A DNA stretch of 64,000 nt. It comes from Anaerococcus vaginimassiliensis. Its GTDB lineage: Bacteria > Bacillota > Clostridia > Tissierellales > Peptoniphilaceae. Under the pieces are notes generated by a model. It was not told the DNA's origin. It saw only the letters and a list, made by a program, of their open reading frames with translations, and did not search any database. Below are positions 17,067 through 26,597 of this stretch, in pieces. The number at the start of each line of letters is the position of its first letter. Positions within the stretch are counted from its first letter, which is position 1. The stretch spans positions 1,674,758-1,738,757 of the forward strand of contig NZ_LR130844.1 of the NCBI RefSeq assembly GCF_900626155.1. The letters are read 5' to 3'. Made by a program: the position numbers and the translations under genes.

Positions 17067-17963
17067 TTATAAATCTTCTGCGATCTTAATAAATTTCTGA
17101 AGCCTGTAATTAACCTTGGCCTTGCTCATTACAGGATCCATCATTTCTCCGATTTCTTCTATAGAAATGTATGGATTTTCTAAACGAATACTTGCTATTT
17201 CTTTCATATCATTAGATAAAGAATCGTACTTGTCGCTATTAATGACTTCCTTTATAGCATCAACTTGTTTTAATGAAGCTTTTACAGTTCTATCGATATT
17301 TGCCTTATCAAAGTTAGTTTGTCTATTTATATTGTTTCTAATAGATTTCATAGCTCTAACATTTTCAAGCTCAAAAAGAGACCTATTGGCCCCGATTATA
17401 GCAAGAAAATCTGAAATTTTATCAGAATCCTTTATATATACTATATAATAATCTCCTCTATCATTAACTTTGGCATTGAGGTCAAAAGTATTCATAGAAT
17501 CCTTGATTAGCTTAAGTTCATGTTTTTCCCTAGCTATTATTTCTAGGTTGTAGCCTCTCTGTGGGTCATTTATCGAGCCTTTGTATATAAAAGCTATTTT
17601 TAAAAATGATTTTATATCATCCAGAGAAACTTCTTCTATATCAGAAAAATTATCTATAAATCCATTATTTTTCGTATCTACCAATTCTTCCGAAATCTTG
17701 TTATCCTCTACAAGAACAATAAAAACCCTGTCTCTTTCTGATTTATCATATATTTCGAAAGTTGGAGAATAATCATATAAGTCTTTTATTAAGTTGTAAA
17801 TATATCTGGCATAAGAATTGGATTCTGTTTCAAACTTGATGTTGTAACCACCCATATTTATCCTAATAGAACCAATAAAATGCATCAAAGAAATTATCTC
17901 TCCTGTTACAGATATTGGATCTTTCTTTAGAACTTCTTTCTTACACCTCTGGGAAAAAGACAT
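17067..17963 (-). CDS. whiA: WhiA, sporulation/cell-division regulator
   Basis: 298 residues, slightly short for the family. The N terminus SFSQRCKKEVLKKD and the degenerate LAGLIDADG-like domain are followed by a C-terminal helix-turn-helix (ISIEEIGEMMDPVMSKAKVN). WhiA is a DNA-binding protein linked to cell division and chromosome segregation in Firmicutes. It lies between the tyrosine-phosphatase gene and dnaE. The neighbour usually found just upstream, yvcK/glmR, is absent here. Confidence 0.92.
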   Translation of the reverse strand: MSFSQRCKKEVLKKDPISVTGEIISLMHFIGSIRINMGGYNIKFETESNSYARYIYNLIKDLYDYSPTFEIYDKSERDRVFIVLVEDNKISEELVDTKNNGFIDNFSDIEEVSLDDIKSFLKIAFIYKGSINDPQRGYNLEIIAREKHELKLIKDSMNTFDLNAKVNDRGDYYIVYIKDSDKISDFLAIIGANRSLFELENVRAMKSIRNNINRQTNFDKANIDRTVKASLKQVDAIKEVINSDKYDSLSNDMKEIASIRLENPYISIEEIGEMMDPVMSKAKVNYRLQKFIKIAEDL

Positions 17964-17974
17964 ATTTTACCTTT

Positions 17975-18694
17975 CTAGCCAGCTATTTTCTCTCTGACTT
18001 TTTTTATAGTTTCCTCACTGATTCCTGCTTTCAAGAGATAAGATTCAAAAGAACCGTATTTTTCAATTACATACTCATAGGCTTCTTTCATATAGTAGGG
18101 ACTTGTTATCCTAAATATCGTAAATTCATCGTCCCTATCATAGTCAATATAGCCTAAATGAGCTGAGCTTACCTCATAATCAGCGATTATATCTTCCTTG
18201 TTTACTCCAGCAAGCCCCATCAAAATCATAGAAATAATTCCGGTCCTATCTTTTCCCTCCTGGCAATGGAAAAGACTTATGCCATCACTTTCAGCAAATA
18301 TTTCCATAATCTCTCTAATAGCCTTGTAGTTATCAATTAGATTGCTATAAGTTTGCCCAACTGTAATTTCTTTACTTAATACTTTGTTGATATCTTCTCT
18401 ACTAAATTCTCTATCTCCAGCCAAGGATACATTATAATATGTAAAATTATCCCTTATCTTTGAAACTTCTGTTTCTCTTGGCTCGATTTCTCCCTTTCTT
18501 CTTAGGTCGATAACAGTTGTTACTCCAAGATCCTTTAGATATTCTAAATCAGAATCATCTGCCTTATCTAAACTTGCTGTTCTAATAAATCTTTGCCAAT
18601 TAGTAGAATTTCCATCCTCGGTCGGAACTCCTCCTATATCTCTTGCATTTTTAATTTCATTTAGAGGTAATCTTTTTAAGTATTTGTTTACCAT
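17975..18694 (-). CDS. Dual-specificity/tyrosine phosphatase (DSP-like)
   Basis: 239 residues. The P-loop reads FHCQEGKDRTG, with His143, catalytic Cys144 and Arg150, the CX5R signature with the KDRTG ending seen in lipid- and tyrosine-phosphatase families (LipA/LmPtpA-like). The N terminus has NARDIGG and RTASLDKADDSD, typical of this group, and a VIDLRRKGEIE strand. The substrate is unknown; phosphotyrosine proteins or phosphoinositides are both reported in the family. Its start overlaps the rapZ stop. It occupies the slot where yvcK normally lies. Confidence 0.85.
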   Translation of the reverse strand: MVNKYLKRLPLNEIKNARDIGGVPTEDGNSTNWQRFIRTASLDKADDSDLEYLKDLGVTTVIDLRRKGEIEPRETEVSKIRDNFTYYNVSLAGDREFSREDINKVLSKEITVGQTYSNLIDNYKAIREIMEIFAESDGISLFHCQEGKDRTGIISMILMGLAGVNKEDIIADYEVSSAHLGYIDYDRDDEFTIFRITSPYYMKEAYEYVIEKYGSFESYLLKAGISEETIKKVREKIAG

Positions 18695-19536
18695 TTATCC
18701 TTCTCTCTATGTTTCTTAACAATTATATAATCGTCATCTTTAAGTCTATCGTAAAGTTTTTCTACCATATATACTGACCTATGTTGACCACCTGTACATC
18801 CTATAGCAAGAGTAATTATATCCTTGCCTTGGTTTACAAACTCAGGAATTAATTTTTTAATTAAATTCTCTAAATCGTAAACAAACTGTTTGGATATATC
18901 AAATTGGTCTAAATATTTTTGTAGTTTTTCATCAGTTCCATTAAGCTTTTTTAAATCATTAATATAAAATGGGTTTGGTAGAAATCTCATGTCGAAAACA
19001 AATTCAAAGTTATCACTAAGTCCATACTTAAAACCAAAGGAAATAAGATTTATAATTATTTTTTCTTTCTTAGTAGTTGTTTCTTCTATGACTCTTTTAA
19101 GCTCAGCATTCTTATAGGTAGTTGTATCTATAAATCTATCTGAAATCTTTCTAATAGGTCTAAGAAGTTCCTTTTCTCTTGCTATTCCTTCGCCGACATC
19201 TCCATATTCTCCTAGTGGATGAGGTCTTCTAAGCTCGTTATACCTTTTATAAATAACCTCATCGGAAGAATAGATATATATTATTTCTGTATCAATATTT
19301 GCTTTTTTCAGCCTCAATAGAGAATTGTACAAATCTTCTGTCACAGATAATGACCTAACATCAATAACCACAGCCATTTTTTCGATTGGGCTTTCTTGGT
19401 TAGAATTTAGTTCAATAAATTTTTCTATAAGATATGCAGGGACATTGTCCATTGCGTAGTATCCCATATCCTCGTATGCTCTAAGGGCACTTGTCTTTCC
19501 CGAACCACTTAGTCCTGTGATAACCTTAAGTTTCAT
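18688..19536 (-). CDS. rapZ: RapZ/YvcJ nucleotide-binding protein
   Basis: 282 residues. Walker A is GLSGSGKT at 8-15; the C-terminal domain has the conserved GCTGGQHRSV near 250. Family members bind nucleotides. In Escherichia coli RapZ steers decay of the small RNA controlling GlmS; the role in Firmicutes (YvcJ) is less clear and linked to competence. The ATG sits at the end of murB, so the genes are coupled. Confidence 0.92.
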   Translation of the reverse strand: MKLKVITGLSGSGKTSALRAYEDMGYYAMDNVPAYLIEKFIELNSNQESPIEKMAVVIDVRSLSVTEDLYNSLLRLKKANIDTEIIYIYSSDEVIYKRYNELRRPHPLGEYGDVGEGIAREKELLRPIRKISDRFIDTTTYKNAELKRVIEETTTKKEKIIINLISFGFKYGLSDNFEFVFDMRFLPNPFYINDLKKLNGTDEKLQKYLDQFDISKQFVYDLENLIKKLIPEFVNQGKDIITLAIGCTGGQHRSVYMVEKLYDRLKDDDYIIVKKHREKDKW

Positions 19537-20438
19537 TAGATATCTCCAATAAGTTTTACTTCTCTCTCCAATACGAAACCTGTTTTCTCATTTACAATTT
19601 TAGAAACTTCTTCTATAAAGGCCAACATATCTGTGCAAGTAGCATTATCCACATTTATAATAAATCCACAATGTTTTTCGCTAACTTGACATTGACCCTT
19701 CCTATATCCTCTTAGACCACATTCGTCAATCAATTTTGATGCATAGGAACCGACAGGTCTTTTAAAAGTAGATCCTGCTGATTTTCTATCTAGTGGCTGT
19801 TTGCTTGTTCGTCTGCTTGTGTAATCCTGGTATTTTTCGACTATTTCATCATGAATACCCTTTTTTAATTTAAAACTTGCAGAAGATACTATCAGATCTT
19901 GTTCAAATATTTTGGAATGTCTATAGGAAAAGTTCATTTCTGTATTAGTAAATTCATACTCGTTTCCTTCGAAGTCAAAAGCTTTTACCAATAGGCAAAT
20001 ATCTTTGATTTCTCCACCGTAGGCACCTGCGTTCATAGCAACCGCTCCACCAATAGAACCTGGTATACCAGATATTTCTTCCATGCCAGTAAGATTTTCT
20101 TCAATTGCAAAAAGGGCAGTTTCATTTAAACTTGTTCCTGCAAGGGCAGTGATTATATCACCATCAACTTCTATCTTGTCATAGTTATCTGCCAAGACAA
20201 TAACAGCTCCCCTAATACCCTTATCACTAATCAAAAGATTTGATCCTCTACCTATAACTGTTGTTTTTATTCCATTTTCATGGTTTATTTTTAATATATT
20301 TTTAAGTTCTTGTTCACAAGTTGGTTTTAATAATGCGTCAGCGTCTCCGCCTATGCCAAAAGTTGTATAGTCTTTAAGTGGATGGTTATAAAAAACTTCT
20401 CCAACATTTTTTCCTTCGTATATAGATTTGTAGTCCAT
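19536..20438 (-). CDS. murB: UDP-N-acetylenolpyruvoylglucosamine reductase, MurB
   Basis: 300 residues. It reduces UDP-GlcNAc-enolpyruvate to UDP-MurNAc with NADPH and bound FAD. Visible are the FAD-binding TTFGIGGDADALL, VIGRGSNLLISD, the GIPGSIGGAVAMNAGAYGGEI loop, and the proton-donor serine region RKSAGSTFKRP near 220. It is type II MurB, common in Firmicutes. It is the first gene of the murB-rapZ-phosphatase-whiA-dnaE-pfkA-pyk-rlmD run, and AGGAGG precedes the start. Confidence 0.94.
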   Translation of the reverse strand: MDYKSIYEGKNVGEVFYNHPLKDYTTFGIGGDADALLKPTCEQELKNILKINHENGIKTTVIGRGSNLLISDKGIRGAVIVLADNYDKIEVDGDIITALAGTSLNETALFAIEENLTGMEEISGIPGSIGGAVAMNAGAYGGEIKDICLLVKAFDFEGNEYEFTNTEMNFSYRHSKIFEQDLIVSSASFKLKKGIHDEIVEKYQDYTSRRTSKQPLDRKSAGSTFKRPVGSYASKLIDECGLRGYRKGQCQVSEKHCGFIINVDNATCTDMLAFIEEVSKIVNEKTGFVLEREVKLIGDI

Positions 20439-20563
20439 ATTACCTCCTAAGATTCATTTAAATCTCTTTTATTCTTATAGAACTATACTCTAATTGACCT
20501 CTAATAACTATCATTAATACATATTGGAAAATTACTTAGGATAAATAAATATTTAAGAAAAAT

Positions 20564-20592
20564 TTGTATTTTATCATAAACTTTGGTAGAAT
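20564..20592 (+). promoter_or_regulatory. Promoter of rpmB
   Basis: TTGTAT (20564-20569), a 17-base spacer and TAGAAT (20587-20592) lie 34 bases before the rpmB start codon, in the divergent gap between murB and rpmB. Confidence 0.6.
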
Positions 20593-20625
20593 AATAAAGA
20601 TGAATAAAAGCTAGGAGGTGTAATA

Positions 20626-20814
20626 ATGGCAAGAGCATGTGATATCTGCGGTAAGGGAACAAAATCAGGTAAAGCTGTAACTTTCTCTCACAGACAAATT
20701 AATAGAACATTTAAAGCAAATGTGCATAAAGTAAAAGCTTTAGTAGATGGAACACCTAAAACAATCAACGTATGTACTAAATGTCTAAAAAGCGGTAAAG
20801 TAGAAAAAGCATAA
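20626..20814 (+). CDS. rpmB: Ribosomal protein bL28 (zinc-binding form)
   Basis: 62 residues. The N terminus MARACDICGKG and the later CTKCLKSGK supply two CxxC pairs for a zinc ion. The RQINRTFKANVHKVK core is typical of L28 in the large ribosomal subunit. AGGAGG lies nine bases before the ATG. It is the only plus-strand gene in the housekeeping block and is framed by its own promoter and terminator. Confidence 0.95.
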   Translation: MARACDICGKGTKSGKAVTFSHRQINRTFKANVHKVKALVDGTPKTINVCTKCLKSGKVEKA

Positions 20815-20860
20815 TTGCAAAATGTTTTTTTTATTTCCAATAAAATATTAGAAACTTAAA

Positions 20861-20890
20861 AGGATGAGGTAAAACCCCATCCCTTTTTTA
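20861..20890. terminator. Bidirectional terminator between rpmB and catalase gene
   Basis: GGATGAGG pairs with CCCCATCC around a short loop. A T run follows on the plus strand and a shorter one on the minus strand, so it can serve both convergent genes. Confidence 0.75.
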
Positions 20891-20895
20891 TTTGC

Positions 20896-23022
20896 CTAAA
20901 TTGAACCGTTTCTGTCCCAGAATCTTTGCTTAGCCACATTTTCAATAAATTTGTCTATATCAGACATATCTTTTGTTACCATTACTCCAGGATCATCTTG
21001 TTTGTCTTTATCTAAGAGGTCTTTCGCATCTCCTATTATCCATAGTGGTTTGTAATGTTTATATGTTTCTTCTGCAAATTCTTTGACATTTTTCATAAAT
21101 TCATCAGAAGGTTTTTCTGGAACTACTATAATCAAGCTATCCTCAAGAACTGGATGAACTGTATCATATCTATGATCTACCCTTACTCCATCCTTAGTTT
21201 CTTTAAGTGTTTTTTGAATTATCTCAGCTTTTGCCTTGCTTTTTTCTATTTTTTCTGTCAATGATTTAAAATCAAAATCATCTTCATCGTCAGAATATAT
21301 ACCAACCTTTAATGTATCAGTTTTAAATATTGTATTTTCTTGAGAGAATTCTGGCATCCTTACTTTAAGAGCTTCTTTTGTAGGTTTTACTCCCGCTGGA
21401 TCAAATCCTCTTTCCTTATCTGGAGAGTCTGCTCCTACATTGTCTGCTATCGCTTTTGCCATGTCTTCATCAACATTTGCAAACATATCTACGACATTTT
21501 GTCTAATCTCCTTTCTTTGAACCTTAGTAAGCTCAAAGGAGAAGGCGTTTATTATATGTTCTTTTTCTACATCAGATAAGGAATTGTAGAAAGCTGTGGC
21601 TTGGCTAAAGTGATCTCTGAAACTATCATCTCTAGCTTTTATAACTTTGCCATCAATTTTTTCTTGGTAATGTTCAAATCCACCATTTTCTACGCTTTCA
21701 TAATATGGAGATTCATCTCCTATAGAAGATTTTTGATATGCTACAGGACCTTTGTTAATCATGTGTTGATGCCAGCCGTCTCTTTGATTGTTATGAACAC
21801 CAACTATAGGTCTATTTATAGGAATCTGTGCAAAGTTTGGGCCACCTAATCTTAGTAGTTGTGTATCTGTATATGAGAATAACCTACCTTGAAGAAGTGG
21901 GTCATTTGTAAAGTCAATTCCAGGAACGATATTTCCTGGGTTAAAGGCAACTTGTTCCGTTTCTGCAAAATAATTATCTACATTTCTATTTAGAGTTATT
22001 TCACCAATTTTAATTTTCTCAACATCTTCTTCTGGCCAAACTTTTGTTGGATCTAGTATATCATAGGTAAAATCGAACTCTTTTTCTTCTGGAATCATTT
22101 GTACGCAAAAGTCCCAAACTGGGTAATTTCCTTCATCAATAGCATCGTAAAGATCACGTCTTTGACTATCAGGATCATTTCCAGATACTTTAAGTGTTTC
22201 ATCCCATACTCTTGAGTGAACTCCTAGTTGTGGGTTCCATTGGAACCTCACAAAAGTTCCCTTGCCATCTTTATTGACAAATCTAAATGTATGAATAGCA
22301 AAACCATCAATCATTCTTAGACTAAGAGGAATAGCTCTATCACTCATTGCCCACATAGCCATATGTGCTGATTCTTGATTACGGGTAATGAAATCCCAGA
22401 AAGTATCGTGAGCTGATTGAGCTTGTGGAATTTCGTTATGTGGTTCTGGTTTAACAGCGTGAACAAAATCAGGGAATTTGATTGCATCTTGGATGAAAAA
22501 TACTGGAATATTGTTACCGGCAATATCGTAGTTTCCTTCATCTGTGTAGAATTTCAAAGCAAATCCACGAGCATCACGAGGAGTATCAGTTGATCCTCTA
22601 GATCCTGCTACTGTAGAAATTCTAGTAAAAAGTGGGGTTTCCTTACCTACTTCTGTAAAAAGTGTTGCCTTTGTATATTCGCTCATATCTTTTGTACATT
22701 TAAATACACCATGGGCACCTACACCACGAGCATGAACAATTCTTTCAGGAATTCTTTCGTGGTCAAAGTGCATTATTTTTTCTCTTAAATGAAAATCTTC
22801 TAATAAAGAAGGTCCTCTCTTACCAGCTTTTAGAGAAAATTCTTCCTCTGCCATCTTTAGACCCTTATTTGTAGTGAAAGCCTTACCACTGTTATCAACT
22901 TTATTTCTTTCTAAGTCCTTTTGCTTGGCATTATCTTTAACCTTCTTAGATTTCTTAGATCCTTCTGGCTCTAATGGAGCTTTAATAAAGTCATGCTTAT
23001 CATCGGATTTTTTCTTAGTCAT
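20896..23022 (-). CDS. Large-subunit (clade 2) haem catalase
   Basis: 708 residues, the size of HPII-type catalases. It breaks hydrogen peroxide to water and oxygen. A Lys-rich N-terminal extension (about 1-55) precedes the core, with distal His97 in RIVHARGVGAHG, the Asn in GNNIPVFFIQDA near 170, and the haem-ligand Tyr in RLFSYTDTQLLRLGGPNF near 395. From about 565 onwards a flavodoxin/DJ-1-like C-terminal domain (KVGIYSDDEDDFDFKSL, then DSLIIVVPEKPSDEF) is typical of clade 2. It stands alone between two terminators. A catalase is notable in a lineage of strict anaerobes. Confidence 0.93.
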   Translation of the reverse strand: MTKKKSDDKHDFIKAPLEPEGSKKSKKVKDNAKQKDLERNKVDNSGKAFTTNKGLKMAEEEFSLKAGKRGPSLLEDFHLREKIMHFDHERIPERIVHARGVGAHGVFKCTKDMSEYTKATLFTEVGKETPLFTRISTVAGSRGSTDTPRDARGFALKFYTDEGNYDIAGNNIPVFFIQDAIKFPDFVHAVKPEPHNEIPQAQSAHDTFWDFITRNQESAHMAMWAMSDRAIPLSLRMIDGFAIHTFRFVNKDGKGTFVRFQWNPQLGVHSRVWDETLKVSGNDPDSQRRDLYDAIDEGNYPVWDFCVQMIPEEKEFDFTYDILDPTKVWPEEDVEKIKIGEITLNRNVDNYFAETEQVAFNPGNIVPGIDFTNDPLLQGRLFSYTDTQLLRLGGPNFAQIPINRPIVGVHNNQRDGWHQHMINKGPVAYQKSSIGDESPYYESVENGGFEHYQEKIDGKVIKARDDSFRDHFSQATAFYNSLSDVEKEHIINAFSFELTKVQRKEIRQNVVDMFANVDEDMAKAIADNVGADSPDKERGFDPAGVKPTKEALKVRMPEFSQENTIFKTDTLKVGIYSDDEDDFDFKSLTEKIEKSKAKAEIIQKTLKETKDGVRVDHRYDTVHPVLEDSLIIVVPEKPSDEFMKNVKEFAEETYKHYKPLWIIGDAKDLLDKDKQDDPGVMVTKDMSDIDKFIENVAKQRFWDRNGSI

Positions 23023-23076
23023 ATAAATCTCCTTTTATTTAAAGAACAAATTAACTACTTATCTGTATATATACCC

Positions 23077-23110
23077 AAAAAAATAAAATCCACTTATTAA
23101 AGTGGATTTT
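23077..23110 (-). terminator. Terminator overlapping the rpe stop codon
   Basis: On the minus strand AAATCCACTT pairs with AAGTGGATTT and a T-rich run follows. The rpe TAA lies in the loop, so the operon end and the last codons share the hairpin. Confidence 0.8.
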
Positions 23111-23762
23111 TCTCGAAAATTTCATAATATTTTTCTATTTGACCTTTTATATCTTCTTTGCCGAAGATATCTGAACCAGAGACTATTTCATCACAGCCAG
23201 CTTTTATAACTTTTTCTACATTGGTTGTTTTTATGCCGCCGTCAATTTCAATCTTGCAAGCTAGATTATTTTTATCCGTGTAATCTCTTAGATCTCTAAC
23301 TCTATCAAGAGAAGACTCTATAAAACTTTGACCACCAAATCCAGGCTCAACACTCATTACAAGAACCGCATCTACTTCTTTTAATAATGGAAGTATTTTT
23401 GAAAGTTCGGTTTTAGGTCTTAAAGTTATACCAGCCTCTATTCCTAAGGATTTAATCTTTTTTATAACATCTAAAGGATTCTCACATGATTCATAGTGGA
23501 TAGTTATCCTATCAGATCCAGCTTCTTTGAATCTTTCTACATATCTTATAGGATCTACTATCATCAAATGGGTATCAAAAAAGTAATCATTCTTATCCCT
23601 TATGTCTTTTATAACCTTAAATCCAAATGATATATTTGGTACAAATACACCATCCATTACATCTATATGAATCATCTTTAGAGGTGTATTTTTTGTTTGA
23701 TCTAGGTTTTCTTGTAATTTTGAAAAATCACAAGAAAGAATAGACGGTGAAAGTTCTACCAT
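23097..23762 (-). CDS. rpe: Ribulose-phosphate 3-epimerase
   Basis: 221 residues. It interconverts ribulose 5-phosphate and xylulose 5-phosphate in the pentose phosphate pathway. Seen are the start SPSILSCDFSKL, the metal-binding MIHIDVMDGVFVPN, VEPGFGGQSF and the catalytic Asp in IEIDGGIK. The gene overlaps rsgA by seven bases and is last in the prkC-rsgA-rpe run, an order conserved in Firmicutes. Confidence 0.95.
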   Translation of the reverse strand: MVELSPSILSCDFSKLQENLDQTKNTPLKMIHIDVMDGVFVPNISFGFKVIKDIRDKNDYFFDTHLMIVDPIRYVERFKEAGSDRITIHYESCENPLDVIKKIKSLGIEAGITLRPKTELSKILPLLKEVDAVLVMSVEPGFGGQSFIESSLDRVRDLRDYTDKNNLACKIEIDGGIKTTNVEKVIKAGCDEIVSGSDIFGKEDIKGQIEKYYEIFEKNPL

Positions 23763-24628
23763 TTGTTCTCTCTCCTTTTTTTAATTTCTTCATACAACAC
23801 CAAATAGTTTTTATATCTGGATTCTGATATTTCTCCATTTTTAAGATCTTCTTTAACTCCACATTTAGGCTCGTTTATATGATTGCAATCCTTAAACTTG
23901 CAAGTTTTATCTCTAAATTCTAAAAACGTATCTTTTAGTTCTACTTCGTTTTCTATAAAATCAATATCAAAAGAGTCGAAACCAGGTGTATCAAATAAAA
24001 AAGTGTTCTCATTTATCTTAAAGATTTCCGTATGTCTTGTTGTATTTCTACCTCTTTTGCTCTTATCAGATATGGAACCTATTTCTACATTTATATCTAC
24101 AAGATTATTTAAAAAAGTTGATTTTCCAACTCCACTTGCACCCGACACTGCAGATGTTTTTCCACTTAATACATTCATTATTTCATCTTCAGGGAAATCA
24201 TCGTAATTATCTAGGCAAATTATCTTATATCCTATAGGTTCATAGATTTTTATGAAATCATTAATCTCTTTTTGATCTGCTAGGTCAATTTTTGATAGAA
24301 TCATGCAAACATCGATTCCAATATATTCACACATGGCTAAATATTTATCTAGATTATAAAGATTTAGTGGGGGATTTTTAATCGTTGCAAATAAGAGTAT
24401 TTGATCTACATTTGATATGTTTGGTCTTTTTATTTCATTTGATCTTTCACATATTTGAGTGATATAGCCTTCGCCATCTGACAAATCTTCTATTAAGACA
24501 TTATCACCAACCAAAGGCTTTATCCCTTTTTTCCTAAAATTTCCCCTAGCCTTGCACATTAGAGTTTCACTATCAGAATTTACATAATATAAGTCTTTTT
24601 GAGATTTAATTATTTTCCCTTGTTTCAA
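23756..24628 (-). CDS. rsgA: Small-subunit biogenesis GTPase RsgA
   Basis: 290 residues. An N-terminal OB domain precedes a circularly permuted GTPase: the G4 motif LSKIDLAD comes before the P-loop SGASGVGKSTFLN and DTPGFDSF. A C-terminal zinc site reads CKFKDCNHINEPKCG. The enzyme checks late maturation of the 30S subunit. It overlaps prkC and rpe by a few bases each. Confidence 0.94.
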   Translation of the reverse strand: MKQGKIIKSQKDLYYVNSDSETLMCKARGNFRKKGIKPLVGDNVLIEDLSDGEGYITQICERSNEIKRPNISNVDQILLFATIKNPPLNLYNLDKYLAMCEYIGIDVCMILSKIDLADQKEINDFIKIYEPIGYKIICLDNYDDFPEDEIMNVLSGKTSAVSGASGVGKSTFLNNLVDINVEIGSISDKSKRGRNTTRHTEIFKINENTFLFDTPGFDSFDIDFIENEVELKDTFLEFRDKTCKFKDCNHINEPKCGVKEDLKNGEISESRYKNYLVLYEEIKKRRENKW

Positions 24629-26589
24629 TTTACTGTATACACTCCGTATGATTCTTCGTCGACTAAAACTTCGAACTGGGTATTTTCAATAGATTGAAAA
24701 TTGAGGTTTAGGACAGCTTGTTCGTCTAAATCTTCCCTGCTATGATTCTGGTTATATAGGATGTCACTTCTTTTACCATTTTCATCAAGCTTAAATATTT
24801 TAACATTAAAATTATCATTTCCAGTGTATATATTTAGTTTCAAGTCCACATTCTTAGGTTTTTCTTCGCCTTGATTTTCCTTAGGTGGATTTTCTTTTTT
24901 TCCAGTACTTATTACAATGTCAATATTTGAACCCTCTGCTACTTGAGTGCCGCTTGTTATAGATTGACTCATTACAAGCCCTTTTTCTACATCTTCGCTT
25001 TCTTTGTAGTCTATATTTCTTAAAGTTAGTCCATACTGGCTAATTAAATTAATAGCTTGATTTTCATCAATTCCTAGTAGGTTTGGAACTTCTACATTGA
25101 CTATTTTTTCTTCAGCTCCTGCACTTACAACAACATCTACTTTGCTCCCAGCTTGGATATTTGTATCTGGTTTTGGATCTTGTTTAAGGATTAAATCTTT
25201 AGCTACTATATCATCATACTCTGTACTGGTTCGACCTATTGATAATCCAACATCCTTTAGGGCTTCTTCTGCTTCAGCAACTGTTAATCCTGACAAGTCA
25301 GGAACCGCTACTTCTCTACCTGCGCTTATTACAAGATTTACTATAGTTCCTTTGTCAACCTTAGTATTTGCTTCAGGATCTTGTTTCATAACCTTGCCCT
25401 TGTCGTACTCGTCGCTTTCCTCAGTTCTTAGTATATTTGCTTTCAGTCCTCTTTTTTCTAATTCTTTTACTGCTTTTTCTTGGGTTAAGTTTATTACTGT
25501 TGGCATTTCAATTTGACTATCAGTTGGTCTTGATAGGAAATAGTAAACCGCACCTACTAATATTAAAGCAAGCAAGGCAATAGGCCAGAGTTTAATAGGC
25601 TTATCTTTTTTGGTACTTGGCGTTTCCTCATCAGTAGGAGAAACATAAACAGCTTCTTCTTCCTTCTTTTTAGTTTTTTTCTCAGCTTTCTTTTTCTTTT
25701 GTTCTTTGTTTGGAACTACTATTGGGATTTTGGCTGTTTCTTCCATTGATTTATCATAATTATTTACCTGAGGATTTTCCAAGCTATCAATTAATTCGCT
25801 CGCATTTAAAAATCTATTGGCTGGCTCTTTTTCGAGTAGCTTCATTATTATATAGTTTAAGTGATCTGACAGATTTGGATTTAATTCCTTAGCAGGCTTC
25901 GCTTTATCTTGGATGTGCATTACTGCAATTCCCACTGAGTTATCAGCATCAAAAGGAACTTTTCCTGTTGCCATCTCATACATAACAGCACCTAGAGAGT
26001 ATAGATCACTTTTCTCATCTACAATTTTTCCCTTAGCTTGTTCTGGAGAAATATAATGAACTGTGCCCAAGATAGATGAAGTATAGGTAATAGTTGCATT
26101 AGATGAAACTCTCGCTATACCAAAATCAGTTACCTTGGCAAGTCCGTATTTATCTATCAATATATTTTGTGGTTTTATATCCCTATGAATTATTCCAGAA
26201 TTATGAGCTGACTTTAAAGCCTGAGCGATTTGAACTGAGTAATCAATTATATCATGATTTGATAATTGTCCCTCGCTATCAATTAAATCTTTTAAAGTCT
26301 CTCCTTCAACATATTCCATAACTATGTAATAGATCTTTTTTCCTTCGAAAAGGTCTTGACCTATATCATAGACATTAACAATATTTATGTGGTTGAGTTT
26401 CGCAGCTGATTGAGCCTCGTTATTAAATTTCTTTAGAAACTCATCGTCCTCGGCGTATTGCTCTTTCAAGACTTTGATAGCTACAAATCTATCTAACAAT
26501 CTGTCCTTGGCCTTATAAACCTTGGCCATTCCTCCAACTCCGATTTGCTGTATAATCTCGTACCTATTGTCCAAAATTATCTTATCCAT
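24625..26589 (-). CDS. prkC: Membrane Ser/Thr protein kinase with PASTA domains, PrkC/Stk type
   Basis: 654 residues. The kinase domain (about 10-270) has GVGGMAKVYKAKD, the Lys in AIKVLKEQ, catalytic HRDIKPQN and DFGIARV. A Lys/Glu-rich juxtamembrane part precedes one membrane helix (LWPIALLALILVGAVYYFL near 335). Three extracellular PASTA repeats follow (starting near MPTVINLTQ, VAVPDLSGL and VEVPNLLGI), then a C-terminal beta-like extension. PASTA domains bind peptidoglycan fragments, so the protein couples cell-wall state to phosphorylation of cytoplasmic targets. The partner phosphatase is encoded immediately upstream. Confidence 0.95.
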   Translation of the reverse strand: MDKIILDNRYEIIQQIGVGGMAKVYKAKDRLLDRFVAIKVLKEQYAEDDEFLKKFNNEAQSAAKLNHINIVNVYDIGQDLFEGKKIYYIVMEYVEGETLKDLIDSEGQLSNHDIIDYSVQIAQALKSAHNSGIIHRDIKPQNILIDKYGLAKVTDFGIARVSSNATITYTSSILGTVHYISPEQAKGKIVDEKSDLYSLGAVMYEMATGKVPFDADNSVGIAVMHIQDKAKPAKELNPNLSDHLNYIIMKLLEKEPANRFLNASELIDSLENPQVNNYDKSMEETAKIPIVVPNKEQKKKKAEKKTKKKEEEAVYVSPTDEETPSTKKDKPIKLWPIALLALILVGAVYYFLSRPTDSQIEMPTVINLTQEKAVKELEKRGLKANILRTEESDEYDKGKVMKQDPEANTKVDKGTIVNLVISAGREVAVPDLSGLTVAEAEEALKDVGLSIGRTSTEYDDIVAKDLILKQDPKPDTNIQAGSKVDVVVSAGAEEKIVNVEVPNLLGIDENQAINLISQYGLTLRNIDYKESEDVEKGLVMSQSITSGTQVAEGSNIDIVISTGKKENPPKENQGEEKPKNVDLKLNIYTGNDNFNVKIFKLDENGKRSDILYNQNHSREDLDEQAVLNLNFQSIENTQFEVLVDEESYGVYTVN

Positions 26590-26597
26590 ATTACCTC

